Shown here: one piece after another, positions 52,638-60,832 of the stretch
How the letters are laid out: the number at the start of each line of letters is the position of its first letter
Numbering within the stretch: position 1 is the stretch's first letter
Source of the DNA: Thauera carbonicopians
Lineage (GTDB): Bacteria; Pseudomonadota; Gammaproteobacteria; Burkholderiales; Rhodocyclaceae
Direction of reading: 5' to 3'
Length of the DNA stretch: 64,000 bases
Assembly: GCF_025699485.1 (NCBI RefSeq)
Contig: NZ_JANUXN010000009.1
Span: 96,765-160,764, forward strand
Program-made: the position numbers and the translations under genes
Notes under the pieces: generated by a model
What the model was told of the DNA's origin: nothing
The model's database searches: none
What the model saw: the letters and a program-made list of their open reading frames with translations, nothing else

Positions 52638-52985
52638 ATGAGTACCAAGAAACCGCGCTGGACCGCCGTCTGCAAAATCGGCGACATCTTGCCCGGCACC
52701 GGCGTCTGCGCGCTGGTGGAGGACTGCCACGTTGCCGTCTTCCGCCTGGGCGAGGACGGCTTCTACGCCATCGACAACATCGACCCCCGCTCCGGCGCCA
52801 GCGTGCTGTCGCGCGGACTGGTCGGCAATCTCGGCGAGCATCTCGTCGTCGCTTCGCCGCTGTACAAGAACCATTTCGATCTGCGCACCGGAGCCTGCCT
52901 CGAGATGCCGGAGCATTCGGTGCGTGCGCACCGGGTGCAGGTGCGCGGTGAAGCGGTCTTCGTTTCCCTTTCCCCCCTTTCCTGA
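52638..52985 (+). CDS. nirD: NirD, nitrite reductase small subunit
   Basis: A 115-residue Rieske-fold partner of NirB. It shows the typical N-terminus WTAVCKIGDILPGTGVCALV and the FRLGEDGFYAIDNIDPRSGA motif. The Cys/His ligands of true Rieske proteins are not fully present (SPLYKNHFDLRTGACLEMPE), as usual for NirD. Starts 19 bases after nirB. Confidence 0.95.
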   Translation: MSTKKPRWTAVCKIGDILPGTGVCALVEDCHVAVFRLGEDGFYAIDNIDPRSGASVLSRGLVGNLGEHLVVASPLYKNHFDLRTGACLEMPEHSVRAHRVQVRGEAVFVSLSPLS

Positions 52986-53013
52986 TCCAAGGCCATTTTC
53001 CGAGAGGTCCCCC

Positions 53014-53826
53014 ATGGCATACCTGGCTCCTGCCGAATTCGTCACCAAGATGATCGACGCCGGCGAATCCAAGCTCCTGATGTCCACCCGCGACACCCTG
53101 ATCCGTGCCTACATGGCCGGTGCCATCCTGGCGCTGGCTGCAGCCTTCGCCGTGTCGGTGACGGTCAACACCGGCAACCCGCTGCTTGGTGCGCTGCTCT
53201 TCCCGGTCGGTTTCTGCATGCTCTACCTGCTCGGCTTCGACCTGCTCACTGGCGTGTTCACGCTGGCTCCGCTGGCGGTCTTCGACCGCCGGCCCGGCGC
53301 CACCTGGGGCGGAGTGATGCGCAACTGGTCGCTGGTGTTCGTCGGCAACTTCGCCGGTGCGATCACGGTGGCGGTGTTCATGGCCATCATCTTTACTAAC
53401 GGCTTCACCGAGGCGCCCAATGCCATCGGCCAGAAGATCGGCCACATCGGTGAAGGCCGCACCATCGGCTACGCCGAGCACGGCGCGGCCGGCATGCTGA
53501 CCCTGTTCGTGCGGGCGGTGATGTGCAACTGGATGGTGTCGACCGGTGTGGTCGCGGCGATGATGTCCACCAGCGTGTCGGGCAAGGTGATTGCGATGTG
53601 GATGCCGATCCTGGTGTTCTTCTACATGGGTTTCGAGCACAGCATCGTGAACATGTACCTGTTCCCCTCCGGCCTGATGCTCGGCGGCCAGTTCACCTTC
53701 ATGGATTACATGTTGTGGAACGAGATCCCGACGGTGCTGGGAAATCTGGTTGGTGGTCTCACCTTCGTCGGCGCCACGTTGTACTCCACACATTACAAGA
53801 CCGCGCCCAAGCGCAAGATTGCCTGA
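53014..53826 (+). CDS. nirC: Formate/nitrite transporter family protein (NirC-like)
   Basis: A 270-residue FNT channel with six membrane segments, expected to bring nitrite into the cell. The family motifs GNPLLGALLFPVGFCMLYL, GFDLLTGVFTLAPLA, NWMVSTGVV and GFEHSIVNMYLFPSGLM are present, including the central His in FEHS. It is 28 bases after nirD and precedes the PP2C-kinase by 16 bases. Confidence 0.93.
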   Translation: MAYLAPAEFVTKMIDAGESKLLMSTRDTLIRAYMAGAILALAAAFAVSVTVNTGNPLLGALLFPVGFCMLYLLGFDLLTGVFTLAPLAVFDRRPGATWGGVMRNWSLVFVGNFAGAITVAVFMAIIFTNGFTEAPNAIGQKIGHIGEGRTIGYAEHGAAGMLTLFVRAVMCNWMVSTGVVAAMMSTSVSGKVIAMWMPILVFFYMGFEHSIVNMYLFPSGLMLGGQFTFMDYMLWNEIPTVLGNLVGGLTFVGATLYSTHYKTAPKRKIA

Positions 53827-53842
53827 GCGCTGCCGGCTCCCG

Positions 53843-55582
53843 ATGCGCAAGCCGCCACGCGTATCCGTCGGCCAGCATTCGCTGGCCGGCGCCCATCCGA
53901 CCAACCAGGATTTCCACGGCGCCATGCTGCCGGGCGGAAACCTGCTGGCCACCAAGGGCATCGTGCTGGCACTGGCCGACGGCATCAGCTCGAGCCGCGT
54001 CAGCCATCTGGCTAGCCAGACCGCAGTCCACTCCTTTCTGGAGGACTACTACGCCACTTCCGAAGCCTGGACGGTGCGCCGCGCGGCTCAGTGTGTGCTG
54101 GGCGCGACCAACGCCTGGCTGCATGGCCAGACGCAGCGCGGCGAGGGCTGTTTCGACAAGGACCGCGGCCATGTGTGCACCTTCAGCGCGCTGGTGCTGA
54201 AAGGGCGTGATCTGCACCTGCTGCACGTCGGCGACTCGCGTATCTACCGGCTGCATCCGCAGTCGCTGGAGCAATTGACGGAGGACCACCGGATCCGCCA
54301 TTCGTCGGTCGAGAGCTATCTCGCCCGCGCGCTCGGCACCAGCTCGCACGTCGAGATCGACTACGCTTGCTGGGAGGCCGAGCGTGGAGAAATCTATGTG
54401 CTGGCGACGGACGGGGCCTATGAATACCTCGACGCCACACTCGTCCATTGCGGTATCGCCCGCCATCCCGACGATCTCGATGCAGCGGCCGCGTGGCTGG
54501 TGGCGCAGGCGCGCGCGGCCGGCAGCGAGGACGACGCCACGCTGCAATTGCTGCGGATCGACGAACTGCCACAGGACGAAGCGCCAAAGGCACAGCTGCG
54601 GCGGGAAGGGCTGGCCCTGCCGTCGGTGCTGACGCCGCGCACGGTGTTCGAAGGCTTCACCATCGTGCGCGAGTTGCAGGTGAGCGCGCGCAGCCACGTC
54701 TTCCTCGCGGTGGATGAGGACAGCGGCCGGCAACTGGTGCTGAAGACGCCATCGGTCGATCTGCGCGGGGATGCGGACTATCTCGACAGTTTCGTGCTGG
54801 AGGAGTGGGTGGCGCGGCGCGTCGATAGTCCGCACGTCATCAAGGCCTGGCCGGGCGAGCGCCGGCGTGCTCATCTCTACGTGGCGATGGAGTACATCGA
54901 GGGGCAGACGCTGGCGCAATGGATGATCGACCATCCGAAGCCGCCGCTCGACGTCGTGCGCGGTATCGTCGGGCAACTGGCGCAGGGCCTGCAGGCATTG
55001 CACGGCCGCGACATGCTGCATCGCGATCTGCGCCCCGAGAACGTGATGATCGACCGCAACGGTACGGTCAAGCTGATCGACCTGGCGAACGTGCATGTCG
55101 CCGGACTGGCCGAGGGGTGGCGCGAGCCGGCGCATGCCATCCCGCCCGGCACCCTGCAGTACATGGCGCCGGAATGCCTGCTCGGCCAGGCGGCCGGCGT
55201 GGAGGCGGATCTGTTCTCGCTGGCCGCCATCTCCTACCAGATGCTCTGTGGCCAGCTACCTTACGGCCTGAGCGCAGCGCGCGTACGGACGCAGCATGAT
55301 CTGCGCAAGCTGCGCTACGTGCCGCTGCGCCACTTCCGGCCCGAATTGCCGCCGTGGCTGGATGCGGTGCTCGGCAAGGCGCTGCATCCGGTGCCGACGA
55401 AGCGGCAGCAAGTGATTTCGGAGTTCGTGCACGACCTGAGCGCGCCAGGTGCGAGTTTCCTGCGATCACGGCGGACGCCGTTGGCGGAGCGCGATCCGGT
55501 GCTGTTCTGGAAGTGCCTGTCGATCGTGCTGGCGTTGCTCGTGGTGGCGCTCGTGTTCTGCATCGACGCGGGGCGGCATTGA
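53843..55582 (+). CDS. PP2C phosphatase-Ser/Thr kinase fusion with C-terminal membrane anchor
   Basis: A 579-residue protein combining opposed activities. Residues 1-240 are a PP2C phosphatase with its metal aspartates in TNQDFHG, LADGIS, LHVGDSRIYRL, LATDGAYEYL and EDDATLQLL. Residues about 270-530 are a Hanks-type kinase with the Lys in LVLKTPS, HRDLRPENVMI (K to R after HRDL), and GTLQYMAPE. The usual DFG is replaced by DLA in KLIDLANVHV, so nucleotide binding may be altered. A TM segment lies at residues 555-575. PP2C-kinase genes beside nirBD and nitrate-assimilation genes are known from Pseudomonas, which suggests a role in nitrate/nitrite signalling. Confidence 0.88.
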   Translation: MRKPPRVSVGQHSLAGAHPTNQDFHGAMLPGGNLLATKGIVLALADGISSSRVSHLASQTAVHSFLEDYYATSEAWTVRRAAQCVLGATNAWLHGQTQRGEGCFDKDRGHVCTFSALVLKGRDLHLLHVGDSRIYRLHPQSLEQLTEDHRIRHSSVESYLARALGTSSHVEIDYACWEAERGEIYVLATDGAYEYLDATLVHCGIARHPDDLDAAAAWLVAQARAAGSEDDATLQLLRIDELPQDEAPKAQLRREGLALPSVLTPRTVFEGFTIVRELQVSARSHVFLAVDEDSGRQLVLKTPSVDLRGDADYLDSFVLEEWVARRVDSPHVIKAWPGERRRAHLYVAMEYIEGQTLAQWMIDHPKPPLDVVRGIVGQLAQGLQALHGRDMLHRDLRPENVMIDRNGTVKLIDLANVHVAGLAEGWREPAHAIPPGTLQYMAPECLLGQAAGVEADLFSLAAISYQMLCGQLPYGLSAARVRTQHDLRKLRYVPLRHFRPELPPWLDAVLGKALHPVPTKRQQVISEFVHDLSAPGASFLRSRRTPLAERDPVLFWKCLSIVLALLVVALVFCIDAGRH

Positions 55583-55617
55583 GCCGGCGGATGGATGAGG
55601 GTTTCTGTCCGCGCGGC

Positions 55618-56514
55618 TTACGCCGGCTGCTGGCCTTCGTTCGCCGCGGCGCTGATCGCGCGTACCGCAGGATGGGTCAGCCGGCGCTCCACCGAGATGG
55701 CGTAATAGGTTTCGACGACGCCGTCGGCCGTGCCCAGATGAACCATCGCATCCTGGCGGCAGAGCTGTTCGCCGACCGCCAGGGCGCTGGGGAAGATGCC
55801 GGCACCGGCTTCGGCGAAGGCGCGCATCAGCGCGCTGTCGTCGAACTCGCCGACGATGTGTGGCTTCAGCCCGGCGGTGTCGAGCCAGCGCAGCAGCGGG
55901 CCGCGCACCGCGGCTTCGCTGCCCGGCAGCAGCAGCGGCGCGCCGTTCAGGCTGTGCGGAAAGTCGCTGTTCAGGGCCTCGGCCAGGCTGGGAGCGGCGA
56001 AGAAGCCGATGGTCGATTCGCTCAGCTTGTGGCTGTAGCCGCGCACGTCCGTGTTCGGCGGCATCGGGCCGTCGGCGAGTACGACGTCGAGTTTGTGGAT
56101 CGCCAGTTCTCCGAGCAGGGCGTCGAACTTGCCTTCGCGGCAGACGATGCGCATCGGCTCGGCCAGTGTCATCGACGGCGCCAGCAGCAGCCAGGCGATC
56201 GTCTTCGGCACCACGTCGGCGACGCCGACGCGAAAGGGAACCGCAGGGCCGCTGGCGCGGCTGCGGATCGCTTCTTCCAGTTCGTCGCCAAGACGGAAAA
56301 TTTCTTCGGCATAATCGAGGGCGACGCGCCCGGTGTCGGTCAGTGCCAGCCCGCGCCCCTGGCGCTTGAACAGGCTGACGCCGAGTTCGGCTTCGAGCGT
56401 GGCGATCTGGCCCGACAAGGTTTGTGGCGCAAGTCCGGAACGTTCTGCTCCACGCACGATCCCACCTGCTCGGGCGACGGTCCAGAAGTGATGCAGCTGC
56501 TTGTAGTTGATCAT
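55618..56514 (-). CDS. LysR-family regulator, NhaR-like
   Basis: A 298-residue LysR regulator whose N-terminus (MINYKQLHHFWTVARAGGIV, then RGAERSGLAPQTLSGQIATLE) has the NhaR flavour. E. coli NhaR responds to sodium and other cations and controls nhaA and biofilm genes. The effector domain covers residues 90-290. It is convergent with the kinase gene and divergent from the HPF-like gene, with which it may share the AT-rich 145-base region. Confidence 0.8.
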   Translation of the reverse strand: MINYKQLHHFWTVARAGGIVRGAERSGLAPQTLSGQIATLEAELGVSLFKRQGRGLALTDTGRVALDYAEEIFRLGDELEEAIRSRASGPAVPFRVGVADVVPKTIAWLLLAPSMTLAEPMRIVCREGKFDALLGELAIHKLDVVLADGPMPPNTDVRGYSHKLSESTIGFFAAPSLAEALNSDFPHSLNGAPLLLPGSEAAVRGPLLRWLDTAGLKPHIVGEFDDSALMRAFAEAGAGIFPSALAVGEQLCRQDAMVHLGTADGVVETYYAISVERRLTHPAVRAISAAANEGQQPA

Positions 56515-56659
56515 GGCCGGCTCCCGGGTATCGTGAATACTTCGAAAAAATCGGATGCATATTCTGTTGAACCGAGATTCTATCGAAGCGTCTGAGGTTT
56601 AGTATCCGGCAGGCGTGCAGCCTGGCGGTGATGCGCAACTACCAATAAGGAGACTCGAG

Positions 56660-57007
56660 ATGCGAATCGACCTGCATTGTGAGGGCGTCGAAGCCGCGCC
56701 CGTCCTGCGTGATTACGTGACCCGCCGGATGGGCTTCGCAATCGGACGTTTTCGTGACCACATCCAGTGGGCGCGCGTGAAAGTGGCCGACGTCAATGGC
56801 CCGCGCGGCGGCCAGGACAAGCGTTGCGTGGTACAACTGCGCCTGCGCAACCTGCCCGACGTGGTGTTCGCCATCACGCAGCTCGACGTTCGCGCTGCGA
56901 TCGACCAGGCTGCCGAACGTGTCGCGCGTGTGCTTGCCCAGCGCGTGCGCCGTGTCCAGCGACCGAACCGGGCCCGCATCGCGTCGATGCAGGCGCAGCC
57001 GGCCTGA
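56660..57007 (+). CDS. HPF/RaiA-like ribosome-associated protein
   Basis: A 115-residue protein of the ribosome hibernation/S30AE family by its order: an N-terminal strand (MRIDLHCEGVEAAPVLRDYV), RMGFAIGRFRDHIQWARVKV, a central strand pair (KRCVVQLRLRNLPDVVFAI) and a C-terminal helix DVRAAIDQAAERVARVLAQR. The start at 56660 is preceded by AAGGAG. In many relatives HPF follows rpoN, but here it stands alone. Confidence 0.75.
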   Translation: MRIDLHCEGVEAAPVLRDYVTRRMGFAIGRFRDHIQWARVKVADVNGPRGGQDKRCVVQLRLRNLPDVVFAITQLDVRAAIDQAAERVARVLAQRVRRVQRPNRARIASMQAQPA

Positions 57008-57078
57008 CGTCAGAGCGCTGACGCCGGGGCAATCCGATACATCCAAAACAAAACCCACTGACCGGAGGAAGCAAGACC

Positions 57079-57744
57079 ATGGAAAACCGCCTTTCGACGA
57101 CGACCCGCTCCGAAGCATCGGTGCTGTCGACCAACAAGGTCATCCGCAACACCTACATGCTGCTGTCGCTGACGCTGGCCTTCTCCGCACTGACGGCCGG
57201 GCTGTCGATGGCGATGGGGCTGCCGCACCCGGGGCTGATCATCACCCTGGTCGGCTATTTCGGCCTGCTGTTCCTGACGACGAAGTTCCGCAACAGCGGC
57301 CTGGGCATCCTGTTCGTGTTCGCGCTGACGGGCTTCATGGGCTTCACGCTCGGCCCGATCATCTCGGCCTACATGTCGCTGCCCAACGGTGATTCCATCG
57401 TGATGCAGGCGATGGCCGGCACTGCGGCGATCTTCCTCGGCCTGTCGGCCTACGCGGTGACCACCAGGAAGGACTTCTCCTTCATGGGCGGCTTCCTGAT
57501 GGTCGGCATCCTGGTGGCCTTCCTGGCCGGCCTGGGCGCGATCTTCTTCGAGATCCCGGCGCTGTCGCTGACCGTTTCCGCCGCTTTCGTGCTGCTGATG
57601 TCGGGCCTGATCCTTTACGAGACCAGCAACATCATCCATGGCGGCGAGACCAACTACGTGATGGCGACGGTGACGCTGTTCGTGTCGATCTTCAACCTCT
57701 TCACCAGCCTGCTGCACCTGCTGGGCTTCATGAACAACGACTGA
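57079..57744 (+). CDS. BI-1/YccA family membrane protein
   Basis: A 221-residue protein with seven predicted membrane segments, homologous in order and motif to YccA (Bax inhibitor-1 family). The end HLLGFMNND and VFVSIFN-like segment (FVSIFNLFTSLLHLL) are typical. YccA modulates the FtsH protease in E. coli. The terminator at 57769 ends the transcript. Confidence 0.9.
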   Translation: MENRLSTTTRSEASVLSTNKVIRNTYMLLSLTLAFSALTAGLSMAMGLPHPGLIITLVGYFGLLFLTTKFRNSGLGILFVFALTGFMGFTLGPIISAYMSLPNGDSIVMQAMAGTAAIFLGLSAYAVTTRKDFSFMGGFLMVGILVAFLAGLGAIFFEIPALSLTVSAAFVLLMSGLILYETSNIIHGGETNYVMATVTLFVSIFNLFTSLLHLLGFMNND

Positions 57745-57768
57745 CCGCCGGCACTGCCGGTGCCGTGT

Positions 57769-57807
57769 GCGGGGTGGTTGCCGGAAGGCGGCCACCCCGC
57801 TTGTTTT
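57769..57807 (+). terminator. Intrinsic terminator after the BI-1 gene
   Basis: GCGGGGTGG and CCACCCCGC arms with an inner GCC/GGC pair, followed by TTGTTTT. Confidence 0.85.
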
Positions 57808-57854
57808 AGGCGTTCAGGCCGGCTTCCCGGGCATGTTCGCCCGAATGTGATGGG

Positions 57855-57882
57855 CACGGACCGGTCCGTGTGGCGCTACAAT
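57855..57882 (+). promoter_or_regulatory. accA promoter region with a 16-bp perfect palindrome
   Basis: CACGGACCGGTCCGTG (57855-57870) is a perfect dyad just upstream of a -10-like TACAAT (57877-57882), which is 30 bases before the accA ATG. The dyad would cover the -35 position, so a repressor could act there. Confidence 0.4.
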
Positions 57883-57911
57883 GGCGCACATTTCTCAGTG
57901 GGAACGGTTGG

Positions 57912-58877
57912 ATGAAGACCACTTTTCTGGATTTCGAACAGGCGGTTGCCGAACTGGAAGCGAAGATCGACCAGTTGCGTTTCGTGGCGGACGACCCCGC
58001 CGTGGACATCTCCGAGGAGATCGCCCGCCTCGAAGCCAAGAGCCAGTCGCTGACCAAGGACATCTACGCCAAGCTGACGCCGTGGCAGATCGCGCAGGTC
58101 GCGCGCCACCCGCAGCGGCCTTACACGCTCGACTACGCCCGGCACATCTTCACCGACTTCGAGGAGCTGCACGGCGACCGCGCATATGCCGACGACAAGG
58201 CCATCGTCGGCGGCCTGGCGCGTTTCAACGGCGAGAGCTGCGTCGTCATCGGCCACCAGAAGGGCCGCGACACCAAGGAAAAGATCGCGCGCAACTTCGG
58301 CATGCCGCGGCCCGAGGGCTATCGCAAGGCGATGCGGCTGATGAAGCTGGCCGAGAAGTTCGGCCTGCCGGTGTTTACCTTCGTCGATACGCCGGGCGCC
58401 TATCCCGGCATCGGCGCCGAGGAGCGCGGCCAGTCCGAAGCGATCGGCCACAGCCTCTACCTGATGGCCGAACTGCGCGTGCCCATCATCGCCACCATCA
58501 TCGGCGAAGGCGGCTCCGGCGGTGCGCTGGCGATCGCGGTCGGCGACCAGGTGCTGATGCTGCAATACTCCACTTATTCGGTGATCTCGCCCGAAGGCTG
58601 CGCGTCGATCCTGTGGAAGAGTGCCGACAAGGCGGCCGAGGCGGCCGAGACCATGGGCATCACCGCGGCGCGGCTGAAGTCGCTCGGCCTGGTCGACAGG
58701 GTCGTCAATGAGCCGATTGGCGGTGCCCATCGCGATCACCGCGCGATGGCGGCGTCGCTGAAGCTGGCGCTGGCCGAATCGCTGCGCCAGCTGGAGCATC
58801 TGTCGCCTTCCGAACTCGTGGCGCAACGCTACGAGAAGCTGATGAGCTACGGCCGCTTCAAGGAACAGGCGGCCTGA
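57912..58877 (+). CDS. accA: AccA, acetyl-CoA carboxylase carboxyltransferase alpha subunit
   Basis: AccA with AccD transfers CO2 from carboxybiotin to acetyl-CoA to form malonyl-CoA. The 321-residue protein begins [20 protein letters not shown], then [52 protein letters not shown] and [16 protein letters not shown], which form the oxyanion/CoA site. The start at 57912 is preferred to 57870. Confidence 0.97.
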   Translation: MKTTFLDFEQAVAELEAKIDQLRFVADDPAVDISEEIARLEAKSQSLTKDIYAKLTPWQIAQVARHPQRPYTLDYARHIFTDFEELHGDRAYADDKAIVGGLARFNGESCVVIGHQKGRDTKEKIARNFGMPRPEGYRKAMRLMKLAEKFGLPVFTFVDTPGAYPGIGAEERGQSEAIGHSLYLMAELRVPIIATIIGEGGSGGALAIAVGDQVLMLQYSTYSVISPEGCASILWKSADKAAEAAETMGITAARLKSLGLVDRVVNEPIGGAHRDHRAMAASLKLALAESLRQLEHLSPSELVAQRYEKLMSYGRFKEQAA

Positions 58878-58881
58878 AGCC

Positions 58882-60207
58882 ATGTTGCCGGAGGCCGCTT
58901 CCCGCAGCTTGAAGGCGGCGGGAGTCGGCCCGGGCGCGCGCCTGTGCTGCGCGCTGTCGGGCGGCGTCGATTCGGTCGTGCTGCTCCATGTCCTGCATGA
59001 CCTGGCGCCGCGCCTGGGGTTTTCCCTTCAGGCCGCCCACGTCCATCATGGCCTCAGCCCGAACGCGGATGCGTGGGCCGAAGCCTGCGGGCGGCTCTGT
59101 GCGCAGTTGCAGGTTCCCTTCTCCTTGTTCCGCGTGACCGTGCCGCGCGACGATGCCGCCGGGCTCGAAGCCGCCGCCCGCCGCGAGCGCCATGCGGCGC
59201 TCGATGGCGTCGATTGCGACTGGCTGGTGCTGGGCCACCATCTCGACGACCAGGCCGAAACCTTGCTGTTCCGGCTGCTGCGGGGCAGCGGCGTGCGCGG
59301 TGCGGCGGCGATGGCGGCATGCGAGCCGCCGCAGGCCGGCCGGCCGGGGCGGCTGCGGCTGCTGCTCGATTGCCGCCGCGCCGGGATCGAAGCCTGGGCG
59401 CGCCGCCACGGGCTGTGCTGGGTCGAGGACGAAAGCAACGCGGTGCTGGATTACCGCCGCAATCATCTGCGCCATCGCGTGCTGCCGGTGATCGGCGAGC
59501 GCTTTCCGGCGGCAGCTGTGACCTTGGCACGGGCGGCAGGGCATTTCCGCGAAGCGAGCGATCTGCTCGACGAGCTCGCCGAACTGGATCATGCCGCCTG
59601 CGGCAGGCAGGCGCTGAAGCGCGAGCGCCTGCTGGCCTTGCCCGACGCCCGCATCGCCAATCTGCTGCGCTGGCTGGCGCGGCGGCAGGGCTTCCGCGCG
59701 CCCGGTCGGGTTCGGCTGGGCGAGGCGCTGCGCCAGATGCGTGCGGTGCCGGCTTCCCGTCCATTGCGCCTCGAACTGGGCGATCTGGCCTGCTGCATCT
59801 ACCGGGGTGAACTGTGGCTGGAGGCGAGCCTCGTCGAAGACCCGCAGCCGCAGCCCTGGCAGGGCGGGGCACGTCTGCCGTGGGGGGCGGGCAGCGTCGA
59901 TTTCCGTCCCACCGTCGGTGCAGGCATCGCCCGTGCCGCAATCGACGGCCTGGCGCCGGTGGTGCTGGATGCGTATCGGCCCGGCCTGAAAATGCGCCTG
60001 GGCGTGGGGCGGCCGCGGCGCAGCTTCAGGAAGCTGTGCCAGGAAGCGGGGGTTGCGGCCTGGATGCGCGAACGCCTGCCCGTGCTGTGGATCGGCGGCG
60101 AAGCGGCCTGGATCGGCGGCATCGGCGTCGCCGCGGATTTCGCCTGCGAGGCCGGCGGCGCCGGCCTGGTGCCGGAGTGGAGGCCGGGGGGGGAGGAAAG
60201 CCGGTGA
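58882..60207 (+). CDS. tilS: TilS, tRNA(Ile)-lysidine synthetase
   Basis: TilS modifies C34 of tRNA-Ile(CAU) to lysidine so that it reads AUA. The 441-residue protein has the ATP loop SGGVDSVVLLHVLHD near residue 29, HVHHGLSPNADAW, GHHLDDQAETLLFRLLRGSG and the C-terminal TilS domain (residues 350-430, KMRLGVGRPRRSFRKLCQEA). It starts four bases after the accA stop, a common pairing in betaproteobacteria. Confidence 0.95.
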   Translation: MLPEAASRSLKAAGVGPGARLCCALSGGVDSVVLLHVLHDLAPRLGFSLQAAHVHHGLSPNADAWAEACGRLCAQLQVPFSLFRVTVPRDDAAGLEAAARRERHAALDGVDCDWLVLGHHLDDQAETLLFRLLRGSGVRGAAAMAACEPPQAGRPGRLRLLLDCRRAGIEAWARRHGLCWVEDESNAVLDYRRNHLRHRVLPVIGERFPAAAVTLARAAGHFREASDLLDELAELDHAACGRQALKRERLLALPDARIANLLRWLARRQGFRAPGRVRLGEALRQMRAVPASRPLRLELGDLACCIYRGELWLEASLVEDPQPQPWQGGARLPWGAGSVDFRPTVGAGIARAAIDGLAPVVLDAYRPGLKMRLGVGRPRRSFRKLCQEAGVAAWMRERLPVLWIGGEAAWIGGIGVAADFACEAGGAGLVPEWRPGGEESR

Positions 60208-60226
60208 CGACCGGCCCGCAGCAGCT

Positions 60227-60832
60227 TCAGCCGCGCAGGTCGGTCAGGATCTGCGCCAGTTCCACCGCCGAGCGAACGGCCATCTTGTCGAAGATGCGGG
60301 AGCGGTGCGCTTCGACGGTGCGCATCGAGATCGACAGCTCGTCGGCGATGACCTTGTTGTATTTGCCTTCCAGGATCAGCTCCATGACTTCGCGTTCGCG
60401 CTGCGTCAGCGTCGCCAGCCGGGCTTCGATCGCCTCGCGGTTGGCCGCGGCGCGCTGGCGTTCGGCATCGAGCGCGAGCGCCTTTTCCACCAGTTCGACC
60501 AGGTCGTGGTCGTTGAAGGGCTTCTCGATGAAATGGAACGCGCCCTTCTTCAGCGCCGCCACCGCCATCGGCACGTCGCCGTGGCCGGTGATGAAGATCA
60601 CCGGCAGGCGGCAGCCGCGCGCCAGCAGGGCGTCGAAGCATTCGAGCCCGCTCATGCCCGCCATGCGGATGTCGAGGACGATGCAGCCCTGCCATTCCGC
60701 CTGCCAGGCGGCGAGGAACTGTTCGCCGCCTTCCCAGGCCCGGCAGGCGACGTTGCGCGTCTTGAACAGCCACTGAAGGGCGTCGCGGATGGCGTCGTCG
60801 TCGTCGATGATGTGCGCGAAAGCCGGGTTCAT
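60227..60832 (-). CDS. FixJ/TtrR-type response regulator
   Basis: A 201-residue regulator with a receiver (DDDD acidic pocket near residue 10, phosphoacceptor Asp in VLDIRMAGMSG, Thr in FITGHGDVPM, Lys in IEKPFNDHDL) and a LuxR-type HTH (LTQREREVMELILEGKYNKV... RTVEAHRSRIFDKM). It overlaps the kinase gene by four bases and probably controls the divergent TRAP transporter operon. DctR of C4-dicarboxylate uptake has this architecture. Confidence 0.9.
   Translation of the reverse strand: MNPAFAHIIDDDDAIRDALQWLFKTRNVACRAWEGGEQFLAAWQAEWQGCIVLDIRMAGMSGLECFDALLARGCRLPVIFITGHGDVPMAVAALKKGAFHFIEKPFNDHDLVELVEKALALDAERQRAAANREAIEARLATLTQREREVMELILEGKYNKVIADELSISMRTVEAHRSRIFDKMAVRSAVELAQILTDLRG

Noticed and set aside
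49751..52699. 982-codon minus-strand frame opposite nirB
   Set aside because: nirB is intact with all cofactor motifs on the plus strand; the antisense frame has no recognisable domain.
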